From positions 62,001-126,000 of the forward strand of contig NZ_JACCCY010000002.1 in NCBI RefSeq assembly GCF_013409575.1: DNA of 64,000 nucleotides. Reading direction: 5' to 3'. Each line of letters begins with the position of its first letter. The first letter of the stretch is position 1. The notes under the pieces were generated by a model. The model searched no databases, was not told where the DNA came from, and saw nothing but the letters and a program-made list of their open reading frames with translations. Origin of the DNA: Macellibacteroides fermentans (GTDB taxonomy: Bacteria; Bacteroidota; Bacteroidia; Bacteroidales; Tannerellaceae). Of the stretch, positions 34,656 to 44,231 are shown one piece after another. The translations under genes and the position numbers were made by a program.

Positions 34656-35825
34656 ATGAGAAACATGAAAAAAACGAATTTATTTTCAGCAATTACATTC
34701 TTATTCATAATGGTTGCATGTGTTGGTACAAAAGATCAATTAGAATATGATTTGATTACAGTAGATGTAAACGCAAAATATCCTAAAAAGGAACTTATTC
34801 TTCAAGATTTTATGGACGTGGAATACAGAGCTTTAGAATCTTCCGATGAATATATTACTCAAGGCGTAATTAAAGCGGTAGGTGAAAAAATTATAATAGT
34901 AAGTAACCGAAGCGTAGATGGGAATATATTTATTTTTGACCGAAAGAATGGAAAGGGTCTGAGAAAAATAAACAGATTAGGCCAAGGTCCTGAGGAGTAT
35001 TCACAATTTACAGATATAATCTTAGATGAAGACAATGACGAAATGTTTGTAATAGCATATAGTTCAAGAAAAATATTGGTGTATGATCTTTATGGAAATT
35101 TTAAAAGAAAGTTCAAGTTTGTAAACGAAATGGAATTTTATAATTACACATTTAATTACGATAATGAGTTCTTGATTTGCCACAAGGGTTACTCTCCTGG
35201 AGTTGAAACGGAACGTTCTTCACATATACTTATTTCCAAACAGAATGGGCAAATCAAAAGAGAAATTGAATTGCCATATAGTGGAGTAATTAAAACTCCA
35301 GTTATAATAGAAGGAGAGGGAAGTATTACACCTGATTTTTACTTAACTATTCCAAATCAAAAAGATTGGGTAATTATGAGGACATCATCTGATACAATTT
35401 ATAACTATTCAGCTGATAAAATATTAACTCCTCTCATCGTAAGGACTCCTTCAATTCAAACGATGAACCCTGAAGTTTATTTATTTCCTACCGTTATTAC
35501 AGATCGTTATTATTTTATGAGAACAATGAAGAAGGAAATAGATTTTACCACCTTTAAAGGATTTCCCGGAACTGATTTAATGTTCGACAAGCAGGCAAAA
35601 TCTATTTTTGAATATGTTGTGTTTAATAATGATTTTTCACCCAAACGAGAAATTTCGTTAGGTAAGAAACCCAATAGCACTATGGCTACATGTCTGACCT
35701 TAAATGCATCTGACCTTGTAGATGCGCTTGAGAAAAACGAATTGAAAGGCGAATTAAAAGAAATTGCCCAAGAGCTAAATGAAGAATCCAATCCCATAAT
35801 TATGTTAGTAAAACATAGAAATTAA
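34656..35825 (+). CDS. Six-bladed beta-propeller lipoprotein (BF3164-like), 389 aa
   Basis: Signal with lipobox IMVACVGTK (Cys about 24). Propeller phrases follow: KIIIVSNRSVDGNIFIFDRK, INRLGQGPEEYSQFTDIILD and KILVYDLYGNFKRKFKF, matching the BF3164-like family, common and uncharacterised in Bacteroidetes. Probably outer-membrane attached. The start may be at the ATG three codons later (34665). Confidence 0.75.
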   Translation: MRNMKKTNLFSAITFLFIMVACVGTKDQLEYDLITVDVNAKYPKKELILQDFMDVEYRALESSDEYITQGVIKAVGEKIIIVSNRSVDGNIFIFDRKNGKGLRKINRLGQGPEEYSQFTDIILDEDNDEMFVIAYSSRKILVYDLYGNFKRKFKFVNEMEFYNYTFNYDNEFLICHKGYSPGVETERSSHILISKQNGQIKREIELPYSGVIKTPVIIEGEGSITPDFYLTIPNQKDWVIMRTSSDTIYNYSADKILTPLIVRTPSIQTMNPEVYLFPTVITDRYYFMRTMKKEIDFTTFKGFPGTDLMFDKQAKSIFEYVVFNNDFSPKREISLGKKPNSTMATCLTLNASDLVDALEKNELKGELKEIAQELNEESNPIIMLVKHRN

Positions 35826-35894
35826 GTCAAGGTTGTATGTAGAAGGTGGAATTAATGAGTGTTTATTGTATTAACAATTGAATCTCGATGACAG

Positions 35895-37613
35895 ATGAAA
35901 AAAATAGTTAAGCTAGTTGCAATTCTCTCCATTATTATATTTTGTAAAATAAATAACATATATGGGCAGACTTATGAAGAGACATATAATCTCAATTTCA
36001 AAATTGTCGATAATGTTTTTCGCGGATGGATCGCTGATGTAAATGATTCCTATATCAGTTATGTAACTGATACTACTGATCTGAGCGGACCTATCAAATT
36101 TTTCCAAAAAGAAAGATGGGGTTTCAGAGAAAAAATGAATTTGAATACGTACAGTTCGGTGATTTTACTTCCACCGCTCTCCGATGACATTTTAAAAGTA
36201 GAAATATCCTATAAAAGTAAAAATCTGAAGACCGGCAGATTGTTTGTTTATTCAATGAATCAAAAAATGGATATATTCAAAACGGACAGTATTCTCCTGC
36301 AGAACAATGACAAATTTGAAGAAGACTTTGTTGAAATAAACACCAAAGATTTGTGCTTTTTATTTTTCAAACTGCGAGCGGTTGGAAAAGACAGCACCTA
36401 TACTAATAATTTTAGTTCAGTCAAGACATCCATCCCTCAAGAAATATCAATTAATCGGATAGAGTTGCTGAATGGCAATATGAACATCAACACTCTTCCG
36501 TTTCAAGATATTAAGGCATCAACTTTAGATAAATCCAAAGTCCTACCTTTATCATCGGACACTTTGCTGACAGAAAAACAACTTTCTCACATTTCCAAAA
36601 GAATTACTGCACTCGGCGAAACGGTGCATGGAAGTGGTAAAATTGGTTGGGCTAGCAGCGAATATATAAAATCGAGCGTACTGAATAATCAGACAAATCT
36701 AATTTTGCTAGAACATCCAACATTGATGATGCTTTTTTTCAACAAATATATTCAAGGCAGTAATTCTATTGATGAAGATAAACTAAAAGAAGTTATAAAA
36801 ATGAATATTAGAGAAGCTGAACCTATGATAGAATTATCAAGATGGCTTAGGAATTATAATAAAACGGCTGTTGAAAAAGTAAATTACTTGGGTATTGACT
36901 GTCAATATGAAAATAATGAATTGGATTTTTTCCTAAAAGATTATTTGCTAACACTCAATAAAGAAGCACGTTCATCAGCAGTGGATTCAATAGTGTCCGT
37001 TTTGCAAATAAGAGATGTCGAAAAAATAAAGGATATGGCAGTAACAACACTTCATATCATCGAAAATAACGAAAAAGAACTAAGTAGCGCTATAGGAAAA
37101 GATCTTGCAATCATTACTTTCTACTTGAAAAGTCTAATAGAAACTGAAATAAAAAATGAAAACAGTTACTACGAAAGAGACTACCGAATGTTCAAAAACG
37201 TCTCTTTTTTTATAGATAATCTTTGTAAACCTAATCAAACGATTGTTGTTGACTGCCATCTTGGCCACGCAAATTACATGAATATCATCAACATTCCGTA
37301 TCATAAATCATTTGGATATTATATGAAAAAAACTTACAAAGATGAGTATGCCTGCATTGCACAAACAGTATATCAAGATACAGTAAAAGCATTTTTTGGT
37401 CATGAGCTTGAAAGAAGAGAGCTTCTGTTACCTTCTCAAACCAGTTTGGAGGCTGTTTTTTCAAAATCGGGTATAAAATATGGTTATATTGATGCAAAAG
37501 AATTGGATGATATTGTCAAAATACGCATGCAAGGAGCGGGCCATAATCAGTCAATAAACGAAGATTACATCAAACCCAAGGATCAGATACAGGGTGTGTT
37601 GTTTATAAATTGA
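35895..37613 (+). CDS. Erythromycin-esterase-like protein with extra N-terminal domain, 572 aa
   Basis: Signal peptide (VAILSIIIFCKINNIYGQ). Residues about 200-560 match the EreA/ChaN-like fold: ALGETVHGSGKIGWASSEYI, NLILLEHPTLM, NYLGIDCQYENNELDF and VVDCHLGHANYMN, with the conserved E and H residues present. The first 170 residues form a separate beta-rich domain. Many members of this family do not act on macrolides, so antibiotic resistance should not be assumed. It probably works in the periplasm. Confidence 0.75.
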   Translation: MKKIVKLVAILSIIIFCKINNIYGQTYEETYNLNFKIVDNVFRGWIADVNDSYISYVTDTTDLSGPIKFFQKERWGFREKMNLNTYSSVILLPPLSDDILKVEISYKSKNLKTGRLFVYSMNQKMDIFKTDSILLQNNDKFEEDFVEINTKDLCFLFFKLRAVGKDSTYTNNFSSVKTSIPQEISINRIELLNGNMNINTLPFQDIKASTLDKSKVLPLSSDTLLTEKQLSHISKRITALGETVHGSGKIGWASSEYIKSSVLNNQTNLILLEHPTLMMLFFNKYIQGSNSIDEDKLKEVIKMNIREAEPMIELSRWLRNYNKTAVEKVNYLGIDCQYENNELDFFLKDYLLTLNKEARSSAVDSIVSVLQIRDVEKIKDMAVTTLHIIENNEKELSSAIGKDLAIITFYLKSLIETEIKNENSYYERDYRMFKNVSFFIDNLCKPNQTIVVDCHLGHANYMNIINIPYHKSFGYYMKKTYKDEYACIAQTVYQDTVKAFFGHELERRELLLPSQTSLEAVFSKSGIKYGYIDAKELDDIVKIRMQGAGHNQSINEDYIKPKDQIQGVLFIN

Positions 37614-37629
37614 TTCTTACAATATAACA

Positions 37630-37715
37630 GCAAAAGTTGAACCGTATGCACGGCCTGTATTGGTATTATAATTATGGTGTCAGATATAAGGGTGCGGTGA
37701 AATCAGAGAGGACTT
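37630..37715 (+). pseudogene. Degenerate RHS core remnant
   Basis: The frame reads KLNRMHGLYWYYNYGVRYKG, recognisably KELDRMHGLDWYDYGARNYD with several changes. It has no start and no core around it, so it is the oldest-looking RHS scrap in the window. Confidence 0.55.
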
Positions 37716-37776
37716 CTATTCTTATTTTTAAGGGTGGATAGAGTCTTTTGAGTCTTATATATAAAGTAATATTATT

Positions 37777-38817
37777 ATGAAGAAGATATTTGTTTATTGT
37801 GGGATGGCTTTATCTCTATTTTGTATGGATGTTTCGGGAGTTGGTGTGGCAGAAGATAAGCCAACAGTACGTAAAGCGGCTGCTCCGCTCTATCGCGACC
37901 CGATAACAGACGGTGCTGCAGACCCTGTGTTGATATGGAACAGACAGGAGAAAACATGGTGGATGCTCTACACGCAGCGCAGAGCGAATCAGGAAACAGC
38001 GGATGTAGCTTACTGCTACGGCAACGGAATAGGCATTGCTGAGTCTGCCGACAATGGCAAGACTTGGGTATATCGCGGCACCCTCGACTTGAATCTTGAA
38101 CGTGGTCATAATACATTTTGGGCTCCCGATGTGGTATATCACGACGGCAAATATCATCTTTTCGTGTCTTACATAAAAGGTGTGCGCAATCATTGGGGAG
38201 GACAGGCTCATATCGTGCACTTTGTAAGTGACAACCTGTGGGACTGGGAGTATAAAGGCAGTCCTAAACTGTCGTCGGACAAGGTGATCGATTGCACGCT
38301 GATGAAAGGCGACGACAATGTGTGGCGTATGTGGTATAAAGACGAGATGGCTGGTGCCCACACTATGCTCTCGGAAAGTAAAGACCTCGACAACTGGTCG
38401 CCGGCCAGAGAGGCTATTGGCGGAGGTGCGCATGAAGGTCCGAAAGCTTTCAAGTATGCAGGATATTATTGGATGGTGACAGACGAATGGCATGGCATGA
38501 GAGTGTATAAATCGTCGGATCTGGAGAAATGGGAAAAGCAAGGATTGATTCTCGACAAGCCTTCGCAGAGAAAAGATGATACCCCCAGCGGTGCGCATGG
38601 TGATGTGGTGGTGCTTGGAGATAAGGCGTATGTGTTCTATTTTACTCATCCGGGCAGAAAGTCTCATACCCAGGATGCGCACGACGAAAACGGAAACGTG
38701 CCCTACGAGCTGCGCCGTTCATCTATTCAGGTGGCTCCTTTGGAGTACATAAACGACACATTGGTGAGTAACCGCGATATAGACTTCTACTTCTATCTTC
38801 CCGAAATGGCAGATTAA
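37777..38817 (+). CDS. Secreted glycoside-hydrolase-like protein (GH43/GH117-type propeller), 346 aa
   Basis: The N-terminal segment is signal-like. The chain shows five-bladed propeller features of clan F or J enzymes: DPITDGAADPVLIWNRQEKT, WAPDVVYHDGKYHLFVSYIK, DCTLMKGDDNVWRMWYKDEM, HEGPKAFKYAGYYWMVTDEW and GAHGDVVVLGDKAYVFYFTH. The acidic residues in these blades are in the places used by such enzymes. The substrate is unknown. It precedes a large secreted protein by 43 bp, so the two probably act together. Confidence 0.7.
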   Translation: MKKIFVYCGMALSLFCMDVSGVGVAEDKPTVRKAAAPLYRDPITDGAADPVLIWNRQEKTWWMLYTQRRANQETADVAYCYGNGIGIAESADNGKTWVYRGTLDLNLERGHNTFWAPDVVYHDGKYHLFVSYIKGVRNHWGGQAHIVHFVSDNLWDWEYKGSPKLSSDKVIDCTLMKGDDNVWRMWYKDEMAGAHTMLSESKDLDNWSPAREAIGGGAHEGPKAFKYAGYYWMVTDEWHGMRVYKSSDLEKWEKQGLILDKPSQRKDDTPSGAHGDVVVLGDKAYVFYFTHPGRKSHTQDAHDENGNVPYELRRSSIQVAPLEYINDTLVSNRDIDFYFYLPEMAD

Positions 38818-38860
38818 AAGTTAAAATCACATTTATGCAAAATAAATTAAACAATAGAAA

Positions 38861-40885
38861 ATGCGTAAACTATTATTACTGACATCTCTGCTTATGGTGG
38901 GAATATCATTCAGCATGGCTAAAAAGAATGAAAAAATAAATCCGCCCTCTTTCCCTATCTCGTCCAACAAAACACTCGTTCCTCAGCCAGAGGGACTGTG
39001 GGCTATTGCTACCGGATGGCAAGACGACTGGATGACGGGATGGAAGTATGCCAACCCAACTTCGGAAGAACAAAGCGGCGATTGGCACATATTGAAAGGT
39101 TCTATTGTGCTTCCGCAGGGCGAAATGAAGCTGAGGGATGCTTACAAAGAGCTGAAACCGGGTTTGATTAAGTATGTGCGAAGATATGAATGGACTGGCA
39201 AGGAGCCGCTCACTCATGCCACTCTTTCTGTGAGATGGCGCATGGAGGGGGAGAATCTTTCCCTTTTTATGCCGGGTATATTGTATTATGGAAATAAGAA
39301 TGGTGCTGCCGTAAATTCAAATATTATTCCGGTGTATGAAGGTAAAGAGGGCGAATTTGCTATTTTTGAGGATCATCGCTTTCCGATGCCTTTCGTTATG
39401 CTTGAAGATGGTGCAGCTAAGAATGCCGCTGCCATTCACACTACCCCGAGTCCGGTTAGAGGAGCCGTGTTGGCAGACCAGTGGTGGTCGATGGGTGTGG
39501 AGGCAGGTAAAGGTTACACCGACTTTGTGCTTTATAGCGGACCTATCGGATACAACAAGCAGCACAGCGTTGCAAAGGCTCTGCAGCAACGACCGATGAG
39601 ATATTCAGACACTTATATCACTATGGAACCGGGAAAGGTGATTGAAAAAGAGTTTTATATAGAAACATATGCCATTTCTCGCCCAGGTACTGGCTTCCAA
39701 AAACCGGTTTACACGTCGATAGACATACATAAACCGTATGATGTTGACAAATTTGCCGACTTCCAATCCATTATTGAGAGCAAGTACAGATTTGCGCTGG
39801 ACCGTTGGTTTGGGTTCGATTCCGAAAAGCAAGGCTTCTGCATGTACGACCTCTCAATGAGAAAGGATATTGTGATGGGGTGGTGCGGTCAGGCTGATTC
39901 GCCCGGCTATGCTTTGCAGGTTCTTGGTTCAATAATTGGCGACGGCTCGATTCCTGAGAAAATACAAAAGTCTATGGACTACCTGTCAACTTTCCCGGTG
40001 GATGAGACTACGGGTGTTTTCCCTGTAGGATTCAACGGAGAGAAATATCATGGAGGAGATCATGTATCGTGCGGACAGGCAATGTATAATTTCTCGAAAG
40101 CAATAGAGTCCGCACGCAAAAGCAAAAAATACAACACCGCAAAATGGGAAGCATTTCTGAAGAAGAGTGCCGAGGGGCAGAGTATACGTATTCTCGACCC
40201 GGGCTGGAATCCGGTTTCCACTGCCGAAGGTTTCTATATAGCTCCTCTTATCCGCGCCTCTAAACTGTTTAAGAACAAGAAATATGAGCAGGCAGCCGTT
40301 AAAGCCGCTCAGGTGTTTGCCGACCGGCATTTGCAGATGAACGGATGTTATTGGGGTGGTACGCTTGATGCAACCTGTGAAGACAAGGAGGGTTCGTGGG
40401 CGGCATTTCAAGGGTTTCTCGAACTTTACGAGCAATTGGGCGAGAAGAAATATTTGGATTGGGCAAAGCACGCTATGGATGTGTGTCTCAGCTATACAGT
40501 TGTGTGGGACATCCCTCTTCCTGCAGGCAGAATGGCCGACTATAATTTCAAGACAACCGGATGGACAGTCGTTTCACCGCAGAATCAACACATCGACGTG
40601 TATGGTGTTATTTTCACTCCTGAGATTTATAAGATGGGCACATACCTTAAGGATAAACGCTTGCAGGATCTTGCCAAAGTGATGTTTCGCTCGTGCTATC
40701 AGCTGACCAACATTTATGGTTCGCAGGGGGAACAGCTTCAGCAGACCAATTTCGCACAGCACGGAGATATGAGTAATGTGTATAAACTGCGTGGCGGATA
40801 TTCGGAAGGGTGGACCGTGTTCTGGATTACAGCCCACTTCCTAAATGCCGGCGCACGATTCATGGAAATGAATGTCATCCCATGA
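38861..40885 (+). CDS. Secreted (alpha/alpha)6-barrel-like glycan-degrading protein, 674 aa
   Basis: Signal peptide (LLLLTSLLMVGISFSMAKK). The first 300 residues are beta-rich; the second half has the helical-toroid pattern of polysaccharide lyases and unsaturated glucuronyl hydrolases (WCGQADSPGYALQVLGSIIG, EGSWAAFQGFLELYEQLGEK, YLDWAKHAMDVCLSYTVVWD). No exact family is assigned. It is co-directional with the propeller enzyme upstream and likely degrades the same glycan. GC is higher than in the RHS field. Confidence 0.65.
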   Translation: MRKLLLLTSLLMVGISFSMAKKNEKINPPSFPISSNKTLVPQPEGLWAIATGWQDDWMTGWKYANPTSEEQSGDWHILKGSIVLPQGEMKLRDAYKELKPGLIKYVRRYEWTGKEPLTHATLSVRWRMEGENLSLFMPGILYYGNKNGAAVNSNIIPVYEGKEGEFAIFEDHRFPMPFVMLEDGAAKNAAAIHTTPSPVRGAVLADQWWSMGVEAGKGYTDFVLYSGPIGYNKQHSVAKALQQRPMRYSDTYITMEPGKVIEKEFYIETYAISRPGTGFQKPVYTSIDIHKPYDVDKFADFQSIIESKYRFALDRWFGFDSEKQGFCMYDLSMRKDIVMGWCGQADSPGYALQVLGSIIGDGSIPEKIQKSMDYLSTFPVDETTGVFPVGFNGEKYHGGDHVSCGQAMYNFSKAIESARKSKKYNTAKWEAFLKKSAEGQSIRILDPGWNPVSTAEGFYIAPLIRASKLFKNKKYEQAAVKAAQVFADRHLQMNGCYWGGTLDATCEDKEGSWAAFQGFLELYEQLGEKKYLDWAKHAMDVCLSYTVVWDIPLPAGRMADYNFKTTGWTVVSPQNQHIDVYGVIFTPEIYKMGTYLKDKRLQDLAKVMFRSCYQLTNIYGSQGEQLQQTNFAQHGDMSNVYKLRGGYSEGWTVFWITAHFLNAGARFMEMNVIP

Positions 40886-40948
40886 TATTAGTCCATTTAA
40901 TAATATGTTGTAATACAGTAAGTTGTTGATTTGTATAGATTGCAGATG

Positions 40949-41010
40949 ACAAATGAAAAGCATCTGTCATTTGCATCTGTCATTCTTGAAACCCTTTACT
41001 GGAGAGGGTT
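40949..41010. repeat. Second copy of CATCTGTCAT intergenic repeat
   Basis: AGATGAC, GCATCTGTCATTTG and GCATCTGTCATTC lie together, followed by AACCCT...AGGGTT (40990-41010), which can form a hairpin. The same elements occur at 1551-1655. The 40886-41161 gap holds nothing else. Confidence 0.55.
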
Positions 41011-41161
41011 CTGAACTGAAAAATGATACATGAGAGATACTTTTGCATTTAATTCGTGCTGCAGAATTGCAGCATGAAATTCTTTAAATTTGGTGCTTAA
41101 AATAATTTGAAAGAGGCGATTGTATTATACTTATAAGTTCGGAAAAGTATGGAGGTTGTAA

Positions 41162-41473
41162 TTACTTGTCCTTTACCACTTCCTGCTTTAATGCTAATTC
41201 TCTATGCCATCTCTCTAATGTATTATTTTTGAAAATGAACATATAGAATTCATCGTCCTTGTAAAAGTCTCTGTAGGATAATACCTCCACTTGTACTCCA
41301 TTTTCTATTTTCTTTTCAGCAATAGTGTAATTGCTGCCTAAGATCTCTGTAACTTGCTGTTTGGACATTCCTAATTCAAGTTTATTCATCTTTTCGCTTG
41401 TCATATTTACTACAGATGAACAGGCGGTTGTTATAAGTACTAAGATAAATAGTATACAGATTCTTGTTTTCAT
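41162..41473 (-). CDS. Small SmpA/BamE-like lipoprotein, 103 aa
   Basis: Lipobox LITTACSSVV (Cys18). The mature part resembles the SmpA/OmlA fold: KLELGMSKQQVTEILGSNYT, then FYMFIFKNNTLERWHREL. Probably an envelope lipoprotein of unknown task. A single-gene unit. Confidence 0.65.
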   Translation of the reverse strand: MKTRICILFILVLITTACSSVVNMTSEKMNKLELGMSKQQVTEILGSNYTIAEKKIENGVQVEVLSYRDFYKDDEFYMFIFKNNTLERWHRELALKQEVVKDK

Positions 41474-41588
41474 ATTTTAATACGTATAGATTGTATTATA
41501 AATATAATTAATGTATTTGACAAATGTTTAATTTGATTTATTGATTTTAATTCGTTTTGCTTTTTAGTTCCAAGGTGTGGTAAAATAC

Positions 41589-41623
41589 AAAAGAGCAACT
41601 GCTTTTGTTGCAGTTGCTCTTTT
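41589..41623 (-). terminator. Terminator downstream of tRNA-Thr
   Basis: AAAAGAGCAACTG and CAGTTGCTCTTTT flank a 9-nt loop, directly after the 3' end of the tRNA on the minus strand. Confidence 0.8.
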
Positions 41624-41627
41624 GTAG

Positions 41628-41700
41628 AGCCGAAAGCCGGACTCGAACCGGCGACCTATTCATTACGAATGAATTGCTCTACCAACTGAGCTATTTCGGC
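41628..41700 (-). tRNA. tRNA-Thr (anticodon CGT)
   Basis: The cloverleaf can be drawn: acceptor GCCGAAA/TTTCGGC, D arm with AGCTCAGTTGGTAGAGC, anticodon stem ATTCA/TGAAT around loop TTCGTAA, and T arm GGTTCGAGTCC. A -7-type TACATTTG lies upstream at 41729-41722. Confidence 0.95.
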
Positions 41701-41735
41701 GTCTTTTTTTATTTTCGGGTGCAAATGTAATCAGT

Positions 41736-42197
41736 CTAATCGATATCTGAAAGAAGTTTTGTTAAAAATTCGTCCAATTCAGTGTCCAAATCTTTTAACA
41801 AAGGATCGTCTGCACGTAGCATATCATCGTCAACAAACAGAAGTTCCTCTATCTCAACAAAATCATCGTCCGTAAGAGTTACAGATAATGGTTTCATAAA
41901 ATAGTCGCGGTCAAACACTCCTTTGTTTGCCAGAGAGGTGAGGGCTGCCTTGCTGGATTCGGCCACCCGTTTGTTAAATGCATCTTCGTCGTCGCTGTTG
42001 TTTATCCAATCGAATATAATGACCTTATCCAGCAACTTTTCATTGTCGTCGTATATCTGTAATTCGCCGCTTTCCTGGTCTGCTTGCAGAAATAAGTCGC
42101 TGATAAAGCCGGCGGACTCATTCTTTGCCACTTTATCGATAGCCGACAAAATTGCAGTTTCGATTACAGCTTGTACCTTTGCATTATTTGTGCTCAT
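41736..42197 (-). CDS. Uncharacterised acidic protein, 153 aa
   Basis: No signal peptide. Very acidic (FVEIEELLFVDDDMLRADDP, DLDTELDEFLTKLLSDID). It begins with a helix containing IETAILSAIDKVAKNE. It sits next to the tRNA-Thr promoter. The family is not recognised. Confidence 0.7.
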   Translation of the reverse strand: MSTNNAKVQAVIETAILSAIDKVAKNESAGFISDLFLQADQESGELQIYDDNEKLLDKVIIFDWINNSDDEDAFNKRVAESSKAALTSLANKGVFDRDYFMKPLSVTLTDDDFVEIEELLFVDDDMLRADDPLLKDLDTELDEFLTKLLSDID

Positions 42198-42263
42198 ATA
42201 ATATCGTGTTAATTCTTGTTCGTATAATTTGCCAAAAGTAATAAAAAAATAGCAAACAAGGTG

Positions 42264-43307
42264 TTATTCCTTTCCAAATTGCATGTTAAGTTTGTTGTTG
42301 GCTTGTATACGGGAGGTGATTACCTGCTCATAGAGTGTGAGTAGTGCCACATTGCTGTCTTTTTCGTCGCTTGTCTGTTCTTTGAATAGTGCCAACGATT
42401 TTTTTGCCCAATCGAGTGCTTCATTAAACTTCCCGACCATTTCGTATCCTACGGCTATATTGGCGGCTGCTTCGGCTTTTGATTTCTTGTTTGTCTGCGC
42501 TTCGTAAATGGATTGCCAGATGGTTAAGGCTTCTTCCCATTTCTCTTTGGCTGCAAAGGCTGATGCCTGTTTCCATCGGGTGCCCGAATTGGTGTAATAC
42601 CAGCGTTGTGCCTGTTCCCAGTGCGGAACAAAGTTTCTGTAGGCTCCGGAAGTCAGGTAGGCTGCTGTTTCTCGTAATGCAACTTCTGGTTTGGGGAGGT
42701 AGCTGTCGAGGGTTCTCAGGTTGCTGGCTCCTTCCGACCAAAACAAACTGTCTGTAAGATAGATGGTTGCCATGGAGTTGTTTCTCCCCGGCATATAGGC
42801 TCTCAATACGGCGGTTGACTGTACCTTGATGGTGCCTGCCATAACTTCTCCAAAGGGGAATACGTCTTTTTCCATGTTGAACAACAAACGGTCCAGAGAG
42901 ATTATCGCTTCGGCTCCACTTTCGTCGCAGATCGTTTCTACCTGATCGGGAGTAAGTTTGGTATCCTGGAAGAAAAATTCGTCCTGGCGCACGGCATCGT
43001 TGTACAAACGTACGTCTTTAAAAAAAGGCTGATCGGCAATGGCTTCACCCAAGGCCTTGCAGGCATCATACAGGGCGCTGTCGGCCACCATGTGGGTGGT
43101 ATCTTGTTCTACTCCCATTATTGTATACTTGTACCCCGGTTTTTTAGGCTGAGGTACGGCATTATTCACAATAACAACCGTTTCGACCGTCTCCGGGAAT
43201 GTAATTTCGGCCGGAGTAAAGGTTTCAATACCAAAGTATTTAACCGAACCGCAGGAGGTTAAAATTCCTGCCAGCAGAATTAAAGCTATGAATATCGTAT
43301 TTTTCAT
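42264..43307 (-). CDS. DUF6340-like lipoprotein with TPR region, 347 aa
   Basis: Lipobox AGILTSCGSVK (Cys19). N-terminal part: TPAEITFPETVETVVIVNNA and ALGEAIADQPFFKDVRLYND. The C-terminal part carries tetratricopeptide-like helices (WEEALTIWQSIYEAQ, VGYEMVGKFNEALDWAKKSL). This fits a Bacteroidales-specific lipoprotein family of unknown role. Confidence 0.65.
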   Translation of the reverse strand: MKNTIFIALILLAGILTSCGSVKYFGIETFTPAEITFPETVETVVIVNNAVPQPKKPGYKYTIMGVEQDTTHMVADSALYDACKALGEAIADQPFFKDVRLYNDAVRQDEFFFQDTKLTPDQVETICDESGAEAIISLDRLLFNMEKDVFPFGEVMAGTIKVQSTAVLRAYMPGRNNSMATIYLTDSLFWSEGASNLRTLDSYLPKPEVALRETAAYLTSGAYRNFVPHWEQAQRWYYTNSGTRWKQASAFAAKEKWEEALTIWQSIYEAQTNKKSKAEAAANIAVGYEMVGKFNEALDWAKKSLALFKEQTSDEKDSNVALLTLYEQVITSRIQANNKLNMQFGKE

Positions 43308-43359
43308 TTGATCAATTATTATTATGGGACAATGGGAGTAGAAAGGATGCCTTGATCCG

Positions 43360-44211
43360 TCAGGCTATATCGCTTACTGCTTTGAAATATCCGATTGATT
43401 CGGCAATGCCGAGGAAGGGATCTTTCATGTCTTTTTCGTATTCCAGACTACATACGCCGGTATAATTTACTTCGCGCAGCATGCGTATCAATGCCGGAAA
43501 ATCAATTTTGCCTCGTCCTATCTCAATTCCTTTACCTGCTTTGGATGCTTCTGTTACATCTTTGATGTGTACATCGAATACGCGGGTATGGTATTTCTTG
43601 AGGTCGGCCACGGGATCGCAACCGTTGCGCAGATCGTGACCCACATCCAGGCACATGCCGATACGCGGATCGAGCATATGGGTATGATTCCATACGTCTG
43701 TAGCGTCGGGATAGGTGGCGATGTCTGGTCCATGCAGGTGGATTGCATAATTAAAGTTGTATTCCTTAACCTTCTTGTCTACATAGGGGAGTAGCTCGTA
43801 GTTAGGAACGCCTACAATTGTTTTAACACCTACTCTTTTAGCATAGGCAAAGGCGTTGTCTATTTCTGCTTCACTTTTCATGTAGATGGGGCCAACGGCA
43901 TAGCCCGTTACCTTTTTGGCAGCGAGTTTGGCATGGAAGGCGGCTATCTGTTCGTCTGTACTTGTAAAAGGTAAATGGAAATCCTTTATGCACAGGTAAT
44001 GTACATCCAGCTTTTCCATGATATCCAATGTTTTGTCGATATCAAAGTTTACAAAGGTATACCCAGCCATACCCAACCGGAATGGGTTGGTGGCTTTGGG
44101 TGCTTTGGGTTTAACCGGGTCGGTTATTCCAGCTCTTGCAAAGGAGGCCGTGCCCACTAAAAGTGCGCCGGCTAATCCTTGCTTGAAAAATTTTCTTCTG
44201 GTGTTATTCAT
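43360..44211 (-). CDS. Tat-exported sugar phosphate isomerase/epimerase-like TIM barrel, 283 aa
   Basis: A twin-arginine signal (TRRKFFKQGLAGALLVGTAS) directs export. The xylose-isomerase-like barrel shows IGMCLDVGHDLRNGCDP, VFDVHIKDVTEASKAGKG, EIGRGKIDFPALIRML and CSLEYEKDMKDP, with metal-binding E, D, H and E residues. Substrate unknown; relatives act on sugars or inositols. It is located just downstream of valS. Confidence 0.8.
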   Translation of the reverse strand: MNNTRRKFFKQGLAGALLVGTASFARAGITDPVKPKAPKATNPFRLGMAGYTFVNFDIDKTLDIMEKLDVHYLCIKDFHLPFTSTDEQIAAFHAKLAAKKVTGYAVGPIYMKSEAEIDNAFAYAKRVGVKTIVGVPNYELLPYVDKKVKEYNFNYAIHLHGPDIATYPDATDVWNHTHMLDPRIGMCLDVGHDLRNGCDPVADLKKYHTRVFDVHIKDVTEASKAGKGIEIGRGKIDFPALIRMLREVNYTGVCSLEYEKDMKDPFLGIAESIGYFKAVSDIA

Positions 44212-44231
44212 GGTTTTTCAAATATAGGAAT

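Noticed and set aside
35895-37613. Macrolide resistance gene
   Set aside because: The family is broad, the protein has an extra domain and a signal peptide, and nothing in the context points to resistance.
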